This document shows, one piece after another, positions 47,509-58,849 of a DNA stretch of 64,000 bases. A model generated the notes under the pieces. That model worked only from the letters and a program-made list of their open reading frames with translations. It was not told where the DNA came from and searched no databases. The DNA is from Cornus controversa. Taxonomy: Eukaryota > Streptophyta > Magnoliopsida > Cornales > Cornaceae. The position numbers and the translations under genes are program-made. Each line of letters begins with the position of its first letter. Position 1 is the stretch's first letter. The stretch lies in the NCBI GenBank assembly GCA_026545225.1, contig CM048850.1, forward strand, positions 9,081,501 to 9,145,500, given 5' to 3'.

Positions 47509-48392
47509 AATGCATGTCTAGATTCTGGACTATATACATGTTATAAACTTATAACGACCATTTATGTTTTGAGAACATGTATCATTTATGCTTTATGGTT
47601 GTATACTCTTAAATACAGATTTTAGTGTATGTTGTTCATGACTTATGATTTTATACATTGTAAGCATGGTGTTGATCATGGTAGAATGCTAGATGTTTAA
47701 ATGATGATCTATTCATTTTTGTTAATTTCTACATGTATAAACCTGTGAGAATGGTTGTATTGATGTATATGTGAAGTATAATGCATAGGTGTGTTAATGT
47801 GGAACATTGGACCAAAAATGACCCAAGTGAGGAGTTGCAAGATTTTCTGTAGGGACAGGTTTGATTGTGCGAAATCCTTGTTTCACATGATTGAGATTTT
47901 TGATTGTGTGAAACATCAATTTCGATTGTACTAAAAATTACAAGGTTGTGGACTGTCAAAAGTCCCAAGAGTTCCGATAGTACTTCGCAAGTCATTCGAT
48001 AGAACCATAATTATGTGAACCATTTCGATTGTTCAAAAATATATTTTTGATTGTATGAAAAACTGATTTTGATCGTGTGAAACCAGCACAGACTGTATTT
48101 GTTCAAGGGACTTATATATGTATACTTCCAATGTAAAGTATGTGTAATAGACTTGAATTAATTAAGTGTGAATGATGATAATGGTGTAAAGAAGGCTTTT
48201 GCTAGACTTTGAGATCACAACTTAGTATGGTTGATCAATGTGACATATTTGGGAATGAATAGACATGTTGATAAATATAAAGAGTTCCATTATAGATGAT
48301 GATCTCGGTGTTCTGGGTAGGAACCGAGGAAGATGTTAGTAGTAATTTGTCATGGTTATCCGAGTTGTGGAGTGACAATCGAGCAACCGTAA
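47509..48392 (+). repeat. LTR F, left part (split by the Athila-type element)
   Basis: Non-coding. Reads into the Athila-type insertion at 48393 and resumes at 56719-56783, ending GCGTGACA as gypsy LTRs do. It contains a word array and the TATA-like TTATATATG near 48110. No coding part of its element is present. Confidence 0.55.
47859..48083 (+). promoter_or_regulatory. Word array (TTTTGATTGTGTGAAAC type), LTR F
   Basis: Copies start near 47860, 47898, 47920, 48023, 48045 and 48067, with one inverted at 47881. The last three are exactly 22 bp apart. A second pair (TTCCGATAG, ATTCGATAG) at 47972 and 47994 is also 22 bp apart. A TATA-like box lies about 25 bp downstream. Confidence 0.75.
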
Positions 48393-48397
48393 CACCT
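48393..48397 (+). repeat. Target-site duplication, left (CACCT)
   Basis: CACCT here and at 56719-56723 flank the Athila-type element exactly. Confidence 0.85.
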
Positions 48398-49875
48398 CGA
48401 TCAGCGATGAATGTTACACATTATAGCCTCTTGATTTGCATATTTTATTCTCTTAGTGATAGATTATTTTGTGATTTTACTTCGTTTTAGTATTTTCAGG
48501 GCCTTAATAATTATTTAAGTTAAAACCATGATTTTGGGCTTTTAAAGATGACATGCAAGATGGTTAGATGAAGTCTACTTCAAATGGATCCATTCACTTT
48601 TATATTTCAACTCAAATCAGTCTAAGGAAGAGGTCCAAGAGAAGTACAACTGCTTAAGGAGGTTACGGGCCTAAAGCCCAATTTTGTGCTTAATACAATT
48701 TTAATCCCATTTTGGAAAATAGGCCAGAAGTCATATTTTCGAGCTCAAATAGACTTAATTTCCTTTTGGTTGCACAAAATTCGATTCTGGACACTTTTGT
48801 ATTTCATAAAAAATTCATGAATCGGACTTTTAGTGGATCAAAATTCAGGCCGAATATTAGTAGAAAAACCTACCTGTTTAGTGCTGTGGGAAACCCTAAT
48901 TATTTCCTAATTGGATTAGGACTTTGGTATTCTCTTGGTACATAAAGTGGCGAATTGGAGGCTATTTTGAGAGAGCTTGGATAACCTTTGTATAGATTAA
49001 AAGACATACTTTGTATAGATTTGGAGTGGAGAACCATTAGTGAACGAAGTCTTACGCGTATTTCATGAAGATGATGCCTTCTTCCTCAACCGTTGAAGCT
49101 TTTTTTTCTATTATGAGCAGCTAGTTTATCCATTAGGGTTTTGATGTAGCCCTAACTAAGTATAAATGGTTTGATTATTTTAATTATTGGGGATTTTTGT
49201 ATACATGTATAGATTGTGTAATTTAGAAGATTCTTTTTACAGAATTGAGCTATAAAAGTCTTATAAATTTAGTTTCAATGATTTCTTATCTTGTCTTAGA
49301 TATATAGTTGTTATTGAACTCAATCCCTCTTATTTTTTGTGATTATGAGAGTGATTATTACACAATGGTAATCACTGAATATATCATTAAAAGCTTTGAT
49401 GGAGTATGCTTAGAGAAGATGGACCATACTGCACCCTAGAGTAGAGTAGTTAGGCAGATGGCCCATGCCAATCGAAAATAGTCCATGACTTAGACTCAAT
49501 CATATGTTATCTTCTTGATGGATGAAGGTGAGTTTGTAGCCACTGACACCACTTTTACATGATATAATTCCCCATAGTTAGTTCAATTGACTATTAATTG
49601 TGAAGTTAGTGGTGAAGTTAAACACCCTAGACTTATCTCATATTTTCTACACTCATTATTTTCTTTTGTTTTATTTTAATTTCTTCTTTAATTTTGTTAG
49701 ATATAAAAATCAGCAACCTATTCTTTCTAAATTTAATTAGAATTAATTTCGTATACCAACTTAGTTAGACCATAATCCTTGAGGTTCAACACCCCTTTTG
49801 ATAGCTCTATTCTACAAGGAATTCGTTCTATTGCGAAGTGTGGTAATTTTAATTGATACACTTACCAATGAATCA
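48398..49875 (+). repeat. Athila-type 5' LTR
   Basis: 1478 bp, ending AATCA just before the primer-binding site. It is about 100 bp longer than its partner at 55342-56718. Shared blocks include TATTTTATTCTCTTAGTGAT near the start and ACACTTACCAA at the end. Confidence 0.85.
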
Positions 49876-49877
49876 AT

Positions 49878-49897
49878 TTTTGGAGCCGTTGTCGAGG
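49878..49897 (+). promoter_or_regulatory. Athila-type primer-binding site
   Basis: TTTTTGGAGCCGTTGTCGAG, a variant of the TGGCGCCGTTGCCGGGGA site usual in Athila elements, directly after the LTR. Confidence 0.75.
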
Positions 49898-50143
49898 ACT
49901 GTCTATTTGATTGTTTGGATTTTTAGAATTAGTTCTAATTAGATTTTTAGTTTAGGATTTTTTTTCATATATATATTTTGCTTTCAATTTATTTTATTTT
50001 TGTTTTCTTTTCAAATACTAATTTTTTTATTTTATTTTAGAGTTTTTATATTTGCTACTAATTTGTATTATTTTATTTTTGTTTTCCTTTGAGGGACTTC
50101 AATCACCATACCATTCAGCAAGAGGAATAGACTATTGATGTCA

Positions 50144-51898
50144 TGGCTGGTGCGCATGATAATAATGAGGACAACAATATTGTGCCTAATGCTGTGGTGG
50201 AAAGGGTGAGATTGCTTAGAGACTATTATGTCCCAGAGACATATAAGTCACCAGCTGGTTTTCAATTGCCTAATGTTACTACATAGAACTATGAGATCAA
50301 GTCCAGTATCATTCAGATGTTACCATCTTACTTTGGGCTGAATCATAAGGATCCGTATAAGCACTTGGATGAATTTATAGAAGTTTGCTCATTAACGAAA
50401 ATTCACAACTTCTCTGAAGATGCTTTTCAGATGCGACTCTTTCCATTCTCTTTAAAGGAGAAGGCCAAGTAATGTTCATATCTTTATCGGCGAGCTCTAT
50501 CACTACATAGACTCAAATACAAAATGAGTTCTTAAAGAAATATTTTTTGATACGGAGGACCAGTTAATTCAGACGAGTTATCACTGGTTTCTCTCAATCT
50601 GAAGGGGAACAATTTTATGAGACATGGGAGAGATTCAAGGACCTTCTTAGGAAGTGTCCTCATCACCAAGTTCCAAAGGGGCAATTAGTGTAGTGTTTCT
50701 ATGAGGGGCTGACAGAAAGGAACAGACAAATGGTGGATGTATCATGTAGGGGTACTTTTATGTTAAAAAGTGAAGATGAAGCACGGACATTGTTCGAGAA
50801 CCTCAGTGACAATTCTTTGCAACATGTGTCTTCATCTTGTTCGAGCAGGCCATCTAATATACGGAGGACAAATGATATTCTTTAGATTGGTTCATTAGAT
50901 GCTATGTCTACCATTATAGATGTTGTGGCACAGAGAGTGGTGCAACTCATGGCAGCTGGTCAAGTTCCTAATCCACCTTCTTACCCTTCTATATTTGATC
51001 CATGTGATTTTTGCTCAAGTCCTATGCACTATGTGAATAATTGTCCTTCACTTGGGCAGTTTGTCGATCTTCCACAAGGACAAGGGGCAACAAATGAGCC
51101 TCCACAACCCTATCAAACTTAAGTTCCTATGCCACCGATGTATTCAGCTCTTGAGGACAAGATGATGATTTTCCTAGCAAAACCTGAGAAGCTTGACTAT
51201 ATTGCTGAAGTAGTTCAATCCACTGCTCAACTGGTTCATTCTCACTCTCAGTCGATTGCCAATGCCTTGAGTAAAAGAGAGGAGGGGAAACTACCAAGTC
51301 AACTAGTTACCAACCCAATGGGGGTTCATGTCATCAATAATATTTCTTCTTTAAACATCTCACACTATGAATAGGTTCAAACCATCACCACTTTTAGAAG
51401 TGGAGAAATAATTGACAACAAGGTGGGGGAGAAGAAGCTTGATGATGAAGAGGTGACAAAGAGTCCTAATGCTGAAATTTCTCATGAGCAGGTGAAATTG
51501 AATACTTCTAATGTCATTCAGTGTCCTCCAGATAAGAGTGATTATTTCTTTATGGATGTCTTTGATGATTATGTGGAAGAAGTTGATCCGATTACTCTAT
51601 CTCAAGATGTTGAGAAGTCCATTGCAAGGGTGAATGCTATGCTTGATGTAGTGGCCATGAAAGATAAACCAACTTGGAGGATTCCGATTAAGCCATCGCC
51701 TCTTCTTTTTAGCACTCCTCAAGTGCCATCATTAGAGTCTTCTCTATGGGTAGAATTGAAACATCTTCCGTCAAGGCAGAGAGATATGCTTTTCAAAGCT
51801 AATGAGACCATTCCGGTTACCTTGAGTTCGGTACAAGGAAGCAAGGATCATTGGGTGAACCTTGAATTGAAGTCGATGAACGTCGCCTACGGACGTTA
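50144..51898 (+). pseudogene. Athila-type ORF1 (gag and downstream linker)
   Basis: Starts MAGAHDNNEDNNIVPNAVVE. Gag core phrases follow (IIQMLPSYFGLNHKDPYKHL, FSEDAFQMRLFPFSLKEKAK), then a CCHC-like knuckle (CDFCSSPMHYVNNCPS at about 51000). Then comes a long acidic linker (LDDEEVTKSPNAEISHEQ, SDYFFMDVFDDYVEEVDP) ending VELKHLPSRQRDMLFKANE, which resembles the Athila linker ahead of reverse transcriptase. Broken at several places; no pol follows. Confidence 0.75.
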
Positions 51899-52099
51899 AT
51901 TGTAGGGGTTGTATGTATTTCTATCCTTTAATTGCTTTGGTTTTCTTTTATTTCAATTTTTGGTTTATGTTTTCTTACTTTTTCTTTCAATTTTAGTTAC
52001 GTTTTAATGAATTTTCTTTGAGTTTTTGATGTATAAGTTACTTTCAGAGGATGCCAAGAGGTGTACTAAGCTATTTAGACTCAAAATGGGTGAAAAAAT

Positions 52100-52320
52100 G
52101 AGCTCTCGGTCTACCTTGGACGATCACTAGGCCAAAAATACAAGTCTCGATCGACCTTGGGCGATAGAGGCTCTAATAGGCATCAGTAGGGGGATCGATT
52201 GCCCCTATTTTTTTTCTTACATGGCGAGGCCAGCAGGTGGGCGATCGATCACCCATTGCTGGGGGATTGATCGCCCAAGTGTAAATAGGGGCTGCTCGAA
52301 TTTTTCTTAGATATATATAA
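52100..52320 (+). promoter_or_regulatory. Word array and TATA box ahead of ORF2
   Basis: GGGGATCGATTGCCCC (centre 52196), GGGCGATCGATCACCC (centre 52246) and GGGGGATTGATCGCCC (centre 52268) are one near-palindromic word. Earlier CGATCGACC-like variants lie at 52117-52165. The last two centres are 22 bp apart. TATATATAACCCC follows at about 52311, and ORF2 begins some 340 bp downstream. This looks like an internal promoter. Confidence 0.65.
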
Positions 52321-52654
52321 CCCCCTCTCCAAATATGATGCACTTACTTGCTTCCTTGAGGACTTTGTGATCCAATTTGACTCCTATATCAACCGGGACT
52401 ATAATTTATTCAATTGGTGATTCTCATACAAGTATTTATCATTGATCATCATCATCAACAATATCAAAACCAGATTAATCATCTCTAAGTTCTCAAGAAA
52501 ACTCTTACTTTTTCAAGTTCTTCATCAAAGTAAGTAGAGTTTTTATTTTGCCAAATTGAGCCAACCTTTTTGAGGGCTTTTGAAGAGCAAGTTTGGGGAA
52601 CATATTTGGTGGATTGAATTGTTTAAATTGGGGTAAAAAAGTTACCAAAAGAAG

Positions 52655-53703
52655 ACGTTGAAGGAGATACTTTATTTGATGTTTCCCGAGACAAGGGTAT
52701 TTCTGACATCTATTGTCGTCGGGCGGCTTCGATTTTTGTTCCTTCTTTTACCACTATATACCTGAGGCTCATTAAAGTCTTTTATCAAAACTTAATGCCG
52801 AAACCTGATGAGCAGGTTTGGTGGATGGGACACAAGTTCGGATTGATATGTCATCCATTTCTATTACCATGGGCTATCCTCATGAATGCCTGGATGATTT
52901 GACCAACATCTACACTCCTTTACCCGATGATTAGTCGGTGGGTAATGTGGTTATACGGTTGTGTGCTAACCAATTCTCTGGGCCGAAGCATAATGCAGCT
53001 TCAAAGTCCTCTATGCCGAGTCATCTATGATTCCTTGATGCCGTTTTATACAAGAATGTGTCTTATTAGGCACAAAACTGAGAGGCATCAAGATTTCCTT
53101 TGAGCTTTATATGCCATACACTTTGGGCATTGGTTATCATTCCCACAGCTTATTTGGGGCCAAATTGAGAAGTTTTATTCAAAGGTTGTGGCCAAGGCAC
53201 CAGACAGTACAAGGGATTGGGAGTTTCCATTCCCTACTATCATTCACCAGTTACTCATTGCAAAGGGATATACAATTGAGGAGGACGAGCTTGTTTTTCC
53301 ATGAGATATTCACTATGGCACACATGACTGGAACAGATCTCATATGCATTAGAGAGTCATTGTTGTGCTAGGTGAAGTGTCGAGATTGGCCCAGGCAGGG
53401 GAAGCTATAGACGTACCACCACTGGTGGAGGATCCGAAGGAGATGGAAGCTGAGGGAGGATATGTCCCTGCACAAGTTGGTGGACATGATTATAGTTATT
53501 TAGAGGGACAGATTGCTGGGTTAACTGCCTAGTTTGGCACCTTACAAACTGAGGTCTCTGCACAGTTTGGAGCTATGCGGACAAAGATGGCGGATCACTA
53601 TCGTGAGACTCACCAGGATCAGAGAGAGATGAGGAGGATGTTGCGTGCATTGATATGCCAAGCGAACCTGGAACCAGATGCTCAGTCACCACCACATCCT
53701 TGA
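52655..53703 (+). pseudogene. Athila-type ORF2, 'putative plant transposon protein' domain
   Basis: Reads DVSRDKGISDIYCRRAASIF, VIYDSLMPFYTRMCLIRHKT, ALYAIHFGHWLSFPQLIWGQ and EFPFPTIIHQLLIAKGYTIE, the pattern of the plant-specific 'putative plant transposon protein' family. A coiled tail follows (GQIAGLTA, QDQREMRRMLRALICQANLE). Function unknown in the family. It sits where Athila elements carry an env-like gene. Broken at a few places. An ORF of the same family occurs on the minus strand at 58850-60140. Confidence 0.65.
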
Positions 53704-55330
53704 TTTGGAGGTACTTATCTTGTGTATTTTGTTTTATTTTTAGTGTCTGTTTTTTTTTATTATTTTTTTTATTTTCCTTTTCAGTATTTTGTTTTTTTTA
53801 ATTATTTTCCAGTTATAAAAAAAAATTGAAACAAAAAAGAAAGGAAATTTTTTTCTATTTTTTATTTTTCTATTTCATATTTATTTTCACCTATATTATT
53901 TCACTTGGTTGGTGGGGTATAGTAGGTTTTTTTTGCAAGTTGTCGCATCCAAGTTTGGGGGTCCTTGCATTGCCTTCATGCAACTGGTTTGCTCTATTCT
54001 CTTGCCACTACTCCAGATTTCTGGTAACATTGTTATTACTCTTCTATATGCTTTTATTAAGTGTACATTGAGGACAATGTGCCGTTTAAGTTTTGGGGTG
54101 AGGCGATGCCTTTTTATGTGCTTTATTGCAACAATGGGGGAAATTTTTGTGAAATTCTTCTTGTTTTAGAACTTTTTGGTTATTTTTTTTCTAATTTCTT
54201 TTTATTTTCTTTTGTAATGTTTTTAGTTAGAATGTTTTTACATTTTTCAATGGATTAATTTTTTATATCGGTGCTTAATTTGCAATTCTTGGGTATGTTT
54301 TGAATTTTTAGAAAATGTGGTTTAAATTAAGTGGTTTTAATCATTGTTTGCATTGACATGCCTTGGGGTAATTGGTTTTAGTTTCCTCACATGCACAGAC
54401 ACACTAGTATAATCTTGTGAGGTATAAACTTTGGCTCTAAGTTATTGCGTTACATATGCTTGAGATTAATTAGTATCTCTTGAGAATGAGTATCGATGAT
54501 GTGTTTTACTTGACTTCAATGGAAAAAAAAGAGAAAAAAAATGATGAATAGCAAATAAATTTGATCTTTTTCATGAGTAACCGGGCCTCTATGCCTCAGG
54601 AAGCACAGAGTGTTCGCGTCAAAAGTGAAAGGGTGAGAAAAGATGAGCATTGGTTGTCTTGCTTTGTAGCATGACTGATTCGAGTAATTAGGTTCTTTGG
54701 GGTGTCTTAACACCTAGTGCCCTAATGCCATCTTGTTTGGGAGTCATTGACTGAAAGCTTGCTACATGGATCTTTCAGAAAGCTTAATAGATCAAGACAT
54801 TGCACAACCAATAAAGCAATGAGAAAAAATTAGAAAAAGTCATGTATTCATGTTTGGAAGTATGATTTCAATAAGGGGAGCTAGTGAGTTGAAGGGGTAT
54901 GTGCCTTAATAATTTGGAGCTGGATTATGCTACATGAGATGATTGCTAGTTCATTTTTCATGAGGGGACTAGAGTTGGTTGTTTTGAGGTATGTTGATGT
55001 GAACTATGTGTGGGGACCATTGCTTTGAATTATGGAATTTAAGAGTTTGAAATTATTCTTGAATGCAAGTTTGTAACTAAGTATTATAATCTTCTTCTTG
55101 ATTAATGTTTAAATAGAAATTTTGAATGTTTGTGGGTATCATTTCTAGAAACCTTCACGAGATTATAACTCATCCATTAGGGGGAACATAGGGGTTTAAA
55201 GGCTTGTTGTATATGCTAAATGCAATCGTTTCTCCCACGAAAGAGGAGTTGGGTAGTTTAGTTAGTGTTAGTTAGTTTCCTTTGTTTTAGTTTTGTTTTA
55301 TTCTTTTGCTAAGGGACTAGCAATATGTAA
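53704..55330 (+). other. 3' non-coding region of the Athila-type element
   Basis: About 1.6 kb, T-rich with A and T runs (53740-53900). The small frames here are composition effects. It ends at the polypurine tract before the 3' LTR. Confidence 0.6.
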
Positions 55331-55341
55331 GTTTGGGGGTG

Positions 55342-56718
55342 TGATCGACGATGAATGTTATGCACTCTAGCCTTTTAATTTGCATATTTTATTCTCTTAG
55401 TGATAGATTATTTTGTGATTTTACTTCGTTTTAGTATTTTCTATATTTTCAGGGCCTTAATAATTATTTCAATTAAAATTATGATTTTAGGCTTTTAAAG
55501 ATGACATGCAAGATGGTTAGATGAAGTCTACATCAAATGGATCCATTCAAATTTATATTTCAACTCAAATAAGCCCAAGGAAGAGGTACAAGAGAATTCC
55601 AACTGCTTAAGGAGGTTACGGGCCTAAAGCCCAGTTCTGTGCTTAATATAATTTTAATACCGTTTTGGAAAACAGGCCAGAAGTCATATTTTTGAGCCTC
55701 AAATCGACTTAATTTTCATTAAACTTGAATGAAATTCGATTGTGGACACTTTGTATTTCATGAAAAATCCATGAATCGGACTTCTAGTGGGTCAAAATTT
55801 AGGCCGAATATCAGTAGAAAAACCCACCTGTTTAGTGCTGTGGGAAACCCTAATTATTTCCTAATTGGATTAGGACTTTGATGTATTCTCTTGGTGCATA
55901 AAGTGGTGAATTGGAGGCTGTTTTGAGAGAGCTTGGGGAGCCTTTGAACAGATTAGAAGACATACTTTGCAGAGCTTTGGAGTGGAGAACCATTGGAGAA
56001 CGAAGTTTTAAACCATTGGTTTGATTGTTTTAATTATTGGGGATTTTTGTATACATGCATAGATTGTGTAATTTAGAAGATTCTTCTTATAGAATTGAGC
56101 TATAAAAGTCTTATAAATTCAGTTTCAATGATTTCTTATCTTGTCTTAGATATTTAGTTGTTGTTATTGAACTCAATCCATCTTATTTTCTGTGATTATG
56201 AGAGTGATTATTACACAATGATAATCATTGAATATATCTTTAAAAGCTTTGATGGAGTATACCTAGAGAAGATGGACCATACTACACCCTCGAGTAGAGT
56301 AATTAGGCAGATGGCCCATGCTAATCGAAGATAGTCCATAACTTAGGCTTAATCATATGTTATTTTCTTGACGGATGAAGGTGAGCTTGTAGCCACCGAC
56401 ACCACTTATGCATGATATAATTCCCCATAGTTAGTTCAATTAACCATTGATTGTGAAGTTAGTGGTGAAGTCAAACACCCTAGACTTATCTCATTTTTTC
56501 TACACTCACTATTTTTTTTTAATTACTTCTTTAATTTAGTTAGATATAGAAATCATCAATCTATTCTTTCTAAATTTAATTAGAATTAATTCCGTATACC
56601 AACTCATTCAGACCATAATCTCTGAGGTTCGACACCCTTTTTGATAGCCCTATTTTGCAAGGAATTAATTCTATTGCAAAGTGTGGTAATTTTAAATGAT
56701 ACACTTACCAACGAATCA
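55342..56718 (+). repeat. Athila-type 3' LTR
   Basis: 1377 bp, starting TGATCGACGATGAATG directly after the polypurine tract and ending CGAATCA before the CACCT duplication. Confidence 0.87.
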
Positions 56719-56783
56719 CACCTCACTATCTGGGATTCGGGCTTGGACTGGGGGAGTCCTGGCGGTCTGAATTTCAGAGCGTG
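56719..56783 (+). repeat. LTR F, right part, with right target duplication
   Basis: CACCT (56719-56723) repeats 48393-48397. The sequence then continues the interrupted LTR and ends GCGTGACA. Confidence 0.6.
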
Positions 56784-57112
56784 ACATGTTGTTTAGGAGA
56801 TATGCAGATACAAATTTAAACACACAAGGGAAGCTTCGTTGGATTAGCTCTGTATTTCTGTGTATTTTTGGGCTACATTGTAATCTAATTTTTTCAATGG
56901 GTTTGGTTATAATTGTCTAGGTGGTTTTGTCACGAATTGCCAAATGGGGAGATTGTAATATATAATTTTGTAATTGGCATATTTCGATGATCAAAACTTG
57001 ATTGATCGAGTTGTAATTTTTTGTTTTATTTTATGTATCGATCATTAGCATCTTCAAGTTGACACTTAAGTGCATTAAAATAGTTCAATCTAATCAATTT
57101 CTATAGACCTTA
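56784..57112 (+). mobile_element. copia 3' end and LTR start, plus strand
   Basis: A short 3' internal piece, polypurine tract (GCCAAATGGGGAGATTG, 56939-56955) and about 155 bp of LTR starting TGTAATATATAATTTTG. It aligns in inverted orientation with 58195-58460. Confidence 0.7.
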
Positions 57113-58307
57113 ACTTGTGAGTTGCGCGGTGCGGAAGTGGTTGCGAAAGTAATTTAAAACCTAGAGGGGGGTGAATAGGTTCGCTAGATCGTTTGCTTAA
57201 TTTTTTAAATAAATTCAATTTTATGCCCAATTAATAGTTAATCAAACGAATAAAGTAAGTAAATAAAAGAAAGTGCAAGTAATATAAAGAAGGCACCAGA
57301 TATATGTGGAAAACCAAAATTGGAAAAAAACCACAGGAGAGGCAAAAAGCCTCAGGAAACTAATTCATTATAATGAAGCAAAGTACAGTAGCCTCTGTCT
57401 CAGACTCATACCCATCTTCATTCTGTTAATAATCTAATACGGAACACCTCAGGCTTACAATTGTGACTTCAGGTCCAACTGCTGCAGACTTTCAGCTAAC
57501 GTCACGATCCTAACAGAAAGGTTGGTAGAAGAACAAAAATACTCAACAAGTATCTTGTTCCCTTCGTAGTGCGATATGGGTCACCTTTCTTCTTCAGCAA
57601 GTAATAGAAGAACCACAAATCCAATGCTCTAATCAGCCAGATAGTTTGATGCAGTCTCTGAATAGCCAATTAATAGAAGAACACCATCCTAAATATCACT
57701 CGTGAATAATAGATTTGTGCTTTTAGAATATAAAAAAATATTTTGCCCTAATTATACTGAATATACTTTCTCTCTCTAAAAATATTAATTCTTCAGGCAT
57801 ATCTGTAAAGAAAACATATATACATATGTATAGACAAGGGAGTCCTAATCCTACTTGAAAAATAAGTTAAAGACCACTATAGAACTGTCCTAGAAGTTTC
57901 AAACCCAATAGGAATCAGAATTTTTGTCAAAAATAATTTCTTAGCTGGAACAGGCAAAATAGGATCGATGCCCAAATACTAGGACCGTGGGACTTTGTGA
58001 ACACCTGCAGAAACAAAAGTACCAAACAAAGTTGGCCCGGTCCCGCAAAATGGGGACCGGTCCTATTTTCAAAAATCCTATGTTTTCCAAGAAACCCTAG
58101 TTTTCCAAAAGAGGCTTAGAAATAAAGTGTAATGTGTCACCCCCATACTTACCTGTACTATATGATGTTCTTCTTGACATAATTACTTCTATGCACATGT
58201 GTATCAGCTCGAAGATGTTAATGTTCGACACTGAAAAATAAATAGAAAATTATAACTCAATTAATCTAGTTTTGAACACCGGCCAATTATAAAATTACAT
58301 CTCACAA
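57113..58307 (-). repeat. copia 3' LTR, minus strand
   Basis: About 1.2 kb. On the minus strand it follows the tract TTGCCAAGGGGGGATTGTG and contains the phrase CCTATTCACCCCCC. It ends GCGCAACTCA, like the copia LTR at 12420-12445. TATA-like TATACATATGTATATATG lies near 57825. Confidence 0.78.
57962..58064 (-). promoter_or_regulatory. Palindromic word array (GGACCGGTCC), copia LTR
   Basis: GGATCGATGCC (centre 57966), AGGACCGTGGG (57986), GGCCCGGTCCC (58038) and GGACCGGTCC (58058, perfect). The two pairs are each spaced 20 bp. A TATA-like box lies roughly 120 bp downstream on the minus strand. Confidence 0.75.
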
Positions 58308-58849
58308 TCCCCCCCTTGGCAATTTCGTGACAAAACCACCTAGACAGCTATAACCTAACCCATTGGAAAAATTATATTATAATTTGCCAAAAAATACACA
58401 AAAATAAAGAGTTGATCCAATGAAGTTTCACATACGTGTTTAAGACTGTTAGAAGTAAAACATTTATATTCACATCACTTAAACAACATAACCTGTGAAA
58501 AGCTTAATAAAGAAATATAATAATAATATCAATGCTCCCCCCTAAATAGAAATATCCTATAAAGATATCTCCCTTGTTTTGTAACAAATTGACAACTGAA
58601 AACCAAAGAGAGTAATATAAATAAGATTAGCAATTAATCATACAGAGAGAATAAGATAATATCATAGCAAAAATATCATCATCATTGATTAAATAAAATT
58701 GCAAAACATAGTAATAACATCAGTTGATGAAATAAACAAAACATAAAAAAAAAATCTGGACATCATCGCTAAACAAGTCATAACAAGTCTAGAACAAAAC
58801 AAAACAAGGCCTACAACCTGTCTAATCCTCATCATCACTATCATCAGCA

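Larger units (their letters stand above)
48398..56718 (+). mobile_element. Athila-type Ty3/gypsy element, 8.3 kb, complete ends
   Basis: Two LTRs in direct orientation, an Athila-like primer-binding site, a polypurine tract (GTTTGGGGGTG at 55331-55341) and a perfect 5-bp target duplication. Inside are a gag-type ORF1 region and, after a promoter-like gap, an ORF2 of the 'putative plant transposon protein' type. No reverse transcriptase or integrase was found, so it is a non-autonomous derivative. Several breaks. LTRs differ by roughly 5-7% by eye, so it is not young. Confidence 0.85.
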
